A stretch of DNA of 19,284 nt, from assembly GCA_964552015.1 (NCBI GenBank), contig CAZKFR010000064.1, positions 1 through 19,284 on the forward strand. The letters are read 5' to 3'. Made by a program: the position numbers and the translations under genes. Source of the stretch: Rhodocaloribacter sp964552015. Lineage in GTDB: Bacteria > Bacteroidota > Rhodothermia > Rhodothermales > ISCAR-4553. Shown here piece by piece: positions 15,322 through 19,284 of this stretch. Under the pieces are notes generated by a model. It saw only the letters and a program-made list of their open reading frames with translations. It was not told where the DNA came from and did no database searches. Numbering within the stretch: the stretch's first letter is position 1; each line of letters starts with the position of its first letter.

Positions 15322-17673
15322 TCAGGCTTCCTCATCCTTCTTTGCCTCGTCCTCCTCAGCGGGCGTCTCGGCCTCGGAAAGCGCCTCCTCGGCAGCCTTG
15401 CGTGCCTCCTCGGAGGCTTCCACCTCGGCCACGGACGAGCCTCCCTCGGTGGCCGACACGGGTTTCTCCCCCTCGGCCTCGGAAGCCGTCTCGTCCATTT
15501 CAGCCGCTTCGGCTTGCTCGAGCTTACGCTTCAGATCCGCCAGGCCACTGAGTTCGGCGAGCGTCGTCGGTCCGGAGGTTGCCTTCTTGGTGAAGGCTTC
15601 GACCTCCTTACGCTCCTGCTCTTTCTCGGCACGGCGCGCCTGGGCTTCCTGCTGGCGTTCGGCCCGTTCGCGCGCCCGTTCGGCGGCGACCTCACTCAGG
15701 ATGATCTCCTTCTGGCCGGCGTCGAAGCGGATGACCGTCAGGCCGGTGAGCTGATCGCCCACGTGGTAGTGCTCACGGTGGTTCGTGCGCTCTTTGAGCT
15801 CACTGACCGGGATGAAGCCCTCCACCTCGAGCGGCAGTTCCACAGCGATGCCCTTGTCCTCGACCCGCGTGATCGTGCCCTCCGTTTCCGCCCCCTCGGC
15901 GTACACGTTGGCCAGCTGGTTCCACGGGTTCGTCTCGACCTGCTTGTGGCCGAGCGAGATGCGCCGCTCCTCGGGGTCGATGTTGAGCACCACGACGTCC
16001 ATCTCCTGGCCTTTCTTCACCATCTCGCTGGGATGGCGAATCTTTTTCGTCCAGGACAGGTCGCTGATGTGAACCAGCCCATCGATGCCGGGCTCGATCT
16101 CGACAAAGACACCGAAGTTGGTGATGTTGCGGACCTTGCCACGCAGCACCGTCCCCGGGGGATACCGCTCGGCGATGTTGTCCCACGGATCGGGCTCGAG
16201 CTGCTTCATGCCCAGGGAGATCTTCTTCCCTTCAAAGTCGATATTGAGGATCTTGACCTTGACGATCTGGCCGAGCGAGACCATCTGGCTGGGATGCTTG
16301 ATGTGCTCGGTCCAGCTCATCTCGGAAATGTGCACCAGGCCCTCGATCCCCTTCTCGAGTTCGACGAAGGCGCCGTAGTCCGTGATCGAGACCACCTTGC
16401 CTTCGACCACGTCGCCGACGGAGTACTTCTCATGGATGTTGTCCCACGGATGGGGCTGGAGCTGTTTGAGGCCCAGCGAAATACGCTGACGCTCCTTGTC
16501 GTAGTCGAGCACGACCACGTTGAGTTTCTCGTCCAGGCTGACGAGTTCGGACGGATGCGAGACGCGGCCCCAGGAGAGGTCCGTGATGTGGAGCAGGCCG
16601 TCGACACCACCGAGGTCGATGAAGACACCGAAGTCGGTGATGTTTTTGACGGTCCCTTCGAGGATCTGGCCCGGCTCCATCGTGGACAGGATCTTCTTGC
16701 GCTGCTCCTCGAGGTCTTTCTCGATGAGGGCTTTGTGCGAGACGACGATGTTCTCGTTGGCCGGATTGAGTTTGACGATTTTGAACTCCATCCGCTTGTC
16801 GAGGTAGGCGTCGAAGTCCCGCACGGGGCGCACGTCGATCTGCGAGCCCGGCAGGAAGGCCTCCATACCGTTGAAGAGTTCGACGATCATGCCGCCCTTG
16901 ATACGGCGCACGATGGTCCCCTCGATCACTTCCTCGTTCTCGTAGGCCTCTTCGATACGGCGCCAGCGCTTGAAGGCGTCGGCCTTTGTCTTCGAGAGCA
17001 CGAGCTGGCCCTGGTAGTCTTCGATGCGCTCCACGAAGACTTCGACCTCGTCGCCTGGCTGTAATTCCTCGTCGAACTCGTTCTTGGGAACGATGCCGTC
17101 ACTCTTGAAGCCGATGTCGATCACGACGTCTTTGTCGCCGACGCTCACGACATGCCCCTTGATGATCTCGCCTTCGGTCACGCTCGTGAGCGTCTCCTCG
17201 ACGAGTTTCATCAGCTCGGCGTACACGGGAGCCTGCTCTTCTTCCTCCTGAACTTTCTCCAGGTCTTCGAGCTTGACCACCTTACCGGTCCGCTCGCCCG
17301 TGTACCCGACCACGTCCCGGGTCGGTGCCGCCTCTTCCTGGCCGTCGGCCGTCGGCTCGGGGACGTCGGCGGTTGCTTCCGCCGAGGGCGCCCCGGTTTC
17401 GGCGGGAGGGACTTCGACGGTCGCGGTCGCTTCCGCGGCCGGCGCATCGTCCGCGGCAGGTGCCTCGCTGGCCTCCGCTTCGGCGGCAGGGGCTTCGGCG
17501 GTCGCGGCCGCTTCGTCCTCCGGCGCTTCGGCAGCGGGCTCCGGCGCTTCCGTGCTCGCTTCCGGTTGTTCCGTGGCCGCCGTTTCCTCCACGATCACCT
17601 CGTTCTCGGGGGTCGCGGGGGCCTCGGCCTCCGGCTGGGTCGTCGTTTCTTCTTTGCGCTGATCTTCAGCCAT
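15322..17673 (-). CDS. rpsA: 30S ribosomal protein S1 with long acidic tails
   Basis: A 783-residue S1 protein, which binds mRNA on the 30S subunit during initiation. Six S1/OB-fold repeats begin at about residues 161, 243, 331, 416, 503 and 591. Repeats 3 to 5 show the classic pattern GxVxxITDFGxFVxL, GLxHISxLSW, HPSEMV and RISLGxKQ. Residues 1-150 are almost entirely Ala, Glu, Pro, Thr and Asp and probably disordered. Residues 661-783 form a charged Arg/Glu helical stretch, the motif TTLAELSGLADLKRKL, and an acidic end. Usual S1 proteins are about 550-600 residues, so the extra length lies in the tails. The start at 17671-17673 was chosen because GGAG lies 8 bases upstream; an ATG eight codons earlier would place that site inside the gene. 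It sits downstream of cmk, the order common in bacteria, but 200+ bp away. Confidence 0.96.
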   Translation of the reverse strand: MAEDQRKEETTTQPEAEAPATPENEVIVEETAATEQPEASTEAPEPAAEAPEDEAAATAEAPAAEAEASEAPAADDAPAAEATATVEVPPAETGAPSAEATADVPEPTADGQEEAAPTRDVVGYTGERTGKVVKLEDLEKVQEEEEQAPVYAELMKLVEETLTSVTEGEIIKGHVVSVGDKDVVIDIGFKSDGIVPKNEFDEELQPGDEVEVFVERIEDYQGQLVLSKTKADAFKRWRRIEEAYENEEVIEGTIVRRIKGGMIVELFNGMEAFLPGSQIDVRPVRDFDAYLDKRMEFKIVKLNPANENIVVSHKALIEKDLEEQRKKILSTMEPGQILEGTVKNITDFGVFIDLGGVDGLLHITDLSWGRVSHPSELVSLDEKLNVVVLDYDKERQRISLGLKQLQPHPWDNIHEKYSVGDVVEGKVVSITDYGAFVELEKGIEGLVHISEMSWTEHIKHPSQMVSLGQIVKVKILNIDFEGKKISLGMKQLEPDPWDNIAERYPPGTVLRGKVRNITNFGVFVEIEPGIDGLVHISDLSWTKKIRHPSEMVKKGQEMDVVVLNIDPEERRISLGHKQVETNPWNQLANVYAEGAETEGTITRVEDKGIAVELPLEVEGFIPVSELKERTNHREHYHVGDQLTGLTVIRFDAGQKEIILSEVAAERARERAERQQEAQARRAEKEQERKEVEAFTKKATSGPTTLAELSGLADLKRKLEQAEAAEMDETASEAEGEKPVSATEGGSSVAEVEASEEARKAAEEALSEAETPAEEDEAKKDEEA

Positions 17674-17703
17674 GATGGTTTCTCCGGGTCCGATCATCAG
17701 GCA

Positions 17704-17722
17704 CCACGGGAGCTACCCGTGG
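17704..17722 (-). promoter_or_regulatory. Leader hairpin upstream of rpsA
   Basis: A perfect 7-bp stem, CCACGGG (17704-17710) with CCCGTGG (17716-17722), has a 5-base loop and lies 31 bases ahead of the rpsA start. A similar dyad lies upstream of cmk at 18667-18685. In other bacteria S1 represses its own synthesis through structured leaders, so a regulatory role is plausible but unproven here. Confidence 0.45.
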
Positions 17723-17762
17723 AGAGGAGTGATGACCCTACCCTTCCTCCTTTTAGTGATGT

Positions 17763-17795
17763 ACCCGGCGAAGCTCCTCGCCCCATGCGCCGGGT
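17763..17795. repeat. Alternative hairpins between cmk and rpsA
   Basis: ACCCGGCG (17763-17770) pairs perfectly with CGCCGGGT (17788-17795). Nested in the same stretch, GGCGA (17767-17771) can instead pair with TCGCC (17778-17782). The two folds compete. No T tract follows on either strand, and a SD-like AAAAGGAGG on the minus strand (17746-17754) lies just downstream without a start codon at normal distance. Confidence 0.4.
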
Positions 17796-17897
17796 CGTGG
17801 GTTATGCGGCCTAGCCGCGTGAACGAATATGGCTCCGTGCACGTCCCTCCCCGCGGGCGGGTCGGGCGCACAGGAAGCCGCGATGTCAAAGCCCAAA

Positions 17898-18584
17898 CTA
17901 AACCTTTGTTTTGCCAACTCGTTCCCGGTGGAACTGCACGATCCGCTCCACCTGCTCCTCGATCGTCAGGCCGGTCGTGTCGAGTTCGACGGCGTCCGGC
18001 GCCTTACGGAGCGGTGCCACCGCCCGGCTGGCATCCTGCCGATCACGCTGCATGATCTCGGCCAGCACCTCGTCATGCGAGACATCGAGGCCGCGGCGAA
18101 GGAGTTCGGCCCGTCGCCGGTGAGCTCGTTCGGCAGGATCGGCCACCATGAAGACCTTCAGGTCGGCCTCGGGAAAGACGACCGTGCCGATATCGCGCCC
18201 CTCGAGCACCACGCCGCGGCCCGCTTCGATCGCTTGCCGCGCCAGCCGGCGCTGTAGCTCCACCAGGCGGTCGCGCACGGGCGGCAGGGCGCTGATCCGA
18301 CTGGCCATCTGGCCGACGTCCGGGGTGCGGAGCCGGTCGGTCACGTCCTCACCGTCCAGGTACAGCCGCATGCCTTCGGCACCGGGGCGGACGTCGAGCA
18401 CGAGCCGGTCCATCAGCGCGGCGACAGCCTCGGGTTCGGGCGGGACGCCGGCCTCCAGGGCAGCCAGCGCCACGGCTCGGTACATGGCACCGGTGTCGAT
18501 GTAGACATACCCCAGGCGCCGGGCCAGCAGGCGTGCCGTCGTACTTTTCCCCGAACCGGCGGGGCCGTCAATCGCGATGACCAA
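17898..18584 (-). CDS. cmk: Cytidylate kinase
   Basis: A 228-residue cytoplasmic kinase that phosphorylates CMP and dCMP with ATP. It shows the P-loop GPAGSGKST (residues 7-15), YIDTGAMYRAVAL (substrate-binding region), VEL/LARQAIEAGRGVVLEGRDIGTVVFPEADLKVFM (the core family signature), and the Arg-rich lid RHRR/RDRQDASRAVAPL near 185-200. The length is normal. The start is a TTG at 18582-18584; an in-frame TGA two codons upstream (18588-18590) excludes a longer protein, and residues right after the start match the family N-terminus. An ATG at 18591 is out of frame. There is no clear Shine-Dalgarno. It precedes rpsA in the conserved order, and the IS200/IS605 element lies upstream. Confidence 0.96.
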   Translation of the reverse strand: MVIAIDGPAGSGKSTTARLLARRLGYVYIDTGAMYRAVALAALEAGVPPEPEAVAALMDRLVLDVRPGAEGMRLYLDGEDVTDRLRTPDVGQMASRISALPPVRDRLVELQRRLARQAIEAGRGVVLEGRDIGTVVFPEADLKVFMVADPAERAHRRRAELLRRGLDVSHDEVLAEIMQRDRQDASRAVAPLRKAPDAVELDTTGLTIEEQVERIVQFHRERVGKTKV

Positions 18585-18619
18585 GGTTCATACAGCGCTG
18601 TTCTCAGCAAGTCAGACAA

Positions 18620-18650
18620 GAAATTTATCCAATCGGTCAACGGCACGCAA
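18620..18650 (-). promoter_or_regulatory. Candidate Bacteroidota-type promoter of cmk
   Basis: On the minus strand TTG (18650-18648) is followed after 20 bases by TAAATTTC (18627-18620). This matches seven of eight positions of the TAnnTTTG element, with spacing in the range known for Bacteroidota promoters. A sigma70-like TTGACC also occurs inside the spacer. The leader to the TTG start would be about 30 bases. Confidence 0.45.
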
Positions 18651-18666
18651 TAAAACTCCCTCCCGG

Positions 18667-18687
18667 CCACGTGAATTGCCCGTGGAG
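18667..18687. repeat. Dyad upstream of cmk, near copy of the rpsA leader dyad
   Basis: CCACG (18667-18671) pairs with CGTGG (18681-18685). The 21 bases from 18667 match those from 17704 at 17 positions in the same orientation. It lies upstream of the candidate cmk promoter, so there it would act as a DNA site rather than an RNA hairpin. Confidence 0.45.
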
Positions 18688-18740
18688 GATCCCTTACGCA
18701 GGCCCCGTCGCTCAACCCCCGGCCGTTCCATGCAGGGTGA

Positions 18741-18830
18741 TGACTCCACTCCCTAAAGGAAGTGGCTTCTCGGAGCAACACCGCCTACGCGGTGCTTGGG
18801 CTCCGAAGGCTGCATCCCAGCCCTCTGGCG
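18741..18830 (-). ncRNA. Candidate omega-RNA scaffold / right end of the IS200/IS605-type element
   Basis: Two strong minus-strand hairpins mark the 3' end of the element. The first is compound: outer stem 18770-18776 with 18800-18806 (7 bp) and inner stem 18779-18784 with 18789-18794 (6 bp), with the tnpB TAG stop at the apex. The second, 18746-18765, has stem CCACT...AGTGG plus CC/GG. One inner pair is a G.U wobble on the minus strand but a mismatch on the plus strand, which favours folding of the tnpB-sense RNA. TnpB proteins use an omega-RNA from exactly this place, with the guide taken from DNA just outside the right end. The boundaries are approximate. Confidence 0.5.
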
Positions 18831-19284
18831 AGAACGTTCAAGGCGGCATTCTCGTCCCGGTCGGCGGTGAAGCCGCACGAGTCGCACGAGTACGTCCTGT
18901 CCTTGAGCGTAAGCTTGACTTCGGGGATCGCTCCACAACGGCTACACGCCTGCGTGGTGTACGCCGGGTCCACTCGTTTCACCTGAGCGCCAGCCTCTTC
19001 CGCTTTGCTGCTCAGGATGTTGACGAATTGGCCCCAGCCCACGTCGTACGTGCTCTTGGCCAGCCGTGTTCGCGCGATGCCCTTGATATTGAGATCCTCC
19101 ACGTAGATCGTCCCGTACTGCTGCACGAGCGCGCGGGCCGTCTTGTGGTGGAAGTCGCGGCGCTGGTTGGCGATATGCCCGTGCAGCCGCGCCACGTCCC
19201 GGCACGCCTTGCGCCAGCGGCCCGAGCCTTTCCGCCGACGCGCCACCCGGCGCTGCAGCCGGCGCAGTCTGGCCTGGGCCTCCC
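18785..19284 (-). CDS. tnpB: TnpB-type transposon-encoded RNA-guided nuclease (IS200/IS605 OrfB), C-terminal part
   Basis: C-terminal ~165 residues of an IS200/IS605-family TnpB; the 5' end lies beyond the right edge. The frame is open to the window end, where EAQARLRRLQRRVARRRKGS precedes ARLHGHIANQRRDFHHKTA, a classic family block, so internal GTG or ATG codons are not the start. The RuvC-II glutamate is in VEDLNIKG. The zinc ribbon has CSRCG and CDSCG. The RuvC-III aspartate is in DRDENAALNVLARG. Known TnpB proteins are omega-RNA-guided DNA nucleases that help maintain the element. All C-terminal catalytic residues visible here are intact. The tnpA transposase is not seen and may be absent or outside the window. 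It lies upstream of cmk in the same orientation. Confidence 0.93.
   Translation of the reverse strand, partial: EAQARLRRLQRRVARRRKGSGRWRKACRDVARLHGHIANQRRDFHHKTARALVQQYGTIYVEDLNIKGIARTRLAKSTYDVGWGQFVNILSSKAEEAGAQVKRVDPAYTTQACSRCGAIPEVKLTLKDRTYSCDSCGFTADRDENAALNVLARGLGCSLRSPSTA

Noticed and set aside
15274..17064. Long plus-strand open frame opposite rpsA
   Set aside because: The minus strand clearly encodes six S1 repeats; the opposite frame is a shadow with an Asp/Val/Leu/His-biased composition.
17340..17600. Repetitive GC-rich stretch that could be a repeat array
   Set aside because: It encodes the Ala/Glu/Pro-rich N-terminal tail of S1 in frame; the periodicity is that of biased codons, and there are no spacers as in a CRISPR array.

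Overview
The window is a GC-rich bacterial chromosome segment. Its gene content points to the Bacteroidota/Rhodothermota side of the tree, most likely a Rhodothermales-like organism. The evidence is a TonB-dependent receptor with an N-terminal carboxypeptidase-regulatory-like domain, a large secreted protein ending in a type IX secretion (T9SS)-like sorting domain, a PorV/PorQ-family outer-membrane protein, and a cmk-rpsA pair whose S1 protein carries long acidic tails. This placement is inferred from gene families, not from a marker comparison.

Left part (1-10079, all minus strand): a gene train read right to left. It runs IclR-family regulator, TonB-dependent receptor, secreted Fn3/T9SS protein, PorV/PorQ-like protein, six-hairpin-type glycosidase, then an ABC sugar-transporter permease cut by the window edge. 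Gaps are short (35-120 bp), and the glycosidase and permease overlap by 14 bp. The likely theme is glycan capture at the outer membrane, hydrolysis, and import of the sugars. No SusD homologue lies within the window. The permease appears frameshifted near its 3' end.

Middle (10080-12518): a divergent promoter region rich in dyads separates the IclR gene from a plus-strand 758-residue protein. That protein looks like a TIM-barrel glycoside hydrolase but was not assigned to a family. Words of the type TGTGAAA/TTTCACA near both starts suggest that the IclR protein controls both directions.

Region 12519-15321: a gene-poor spacer of about 500 bp, then a LacI-family regulator 6 bp ahead of purC (SAICAR synthetase). 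Convergent terminators follow, one for purC and one for rpsA.

Right part (15322-19284, all minus strand): rpsA (30S ribosomal protein S1), cmk (cytidylate kinase), and the 3' end of an IS200/IS605-type tnpB gene that runs off the window. The tnpB stop codon sits in the loop of a compound hairpin, followed by a second hairpin typical of the element's right end, so an omega-RNA is likely there. Two very similar dyads lie upstream of cmk and upstream of rpsA.

No tRNA, rRNA or CRISPR array was seen. The most noteworthy items are the candidate omega-RNA/right end, the repeated dyad at cmk and rpsA, the permease frameshift, the SusD-less glycan locus and the unassigned glycosidase. None of these amounts to a clearly new system from the sequence alone.
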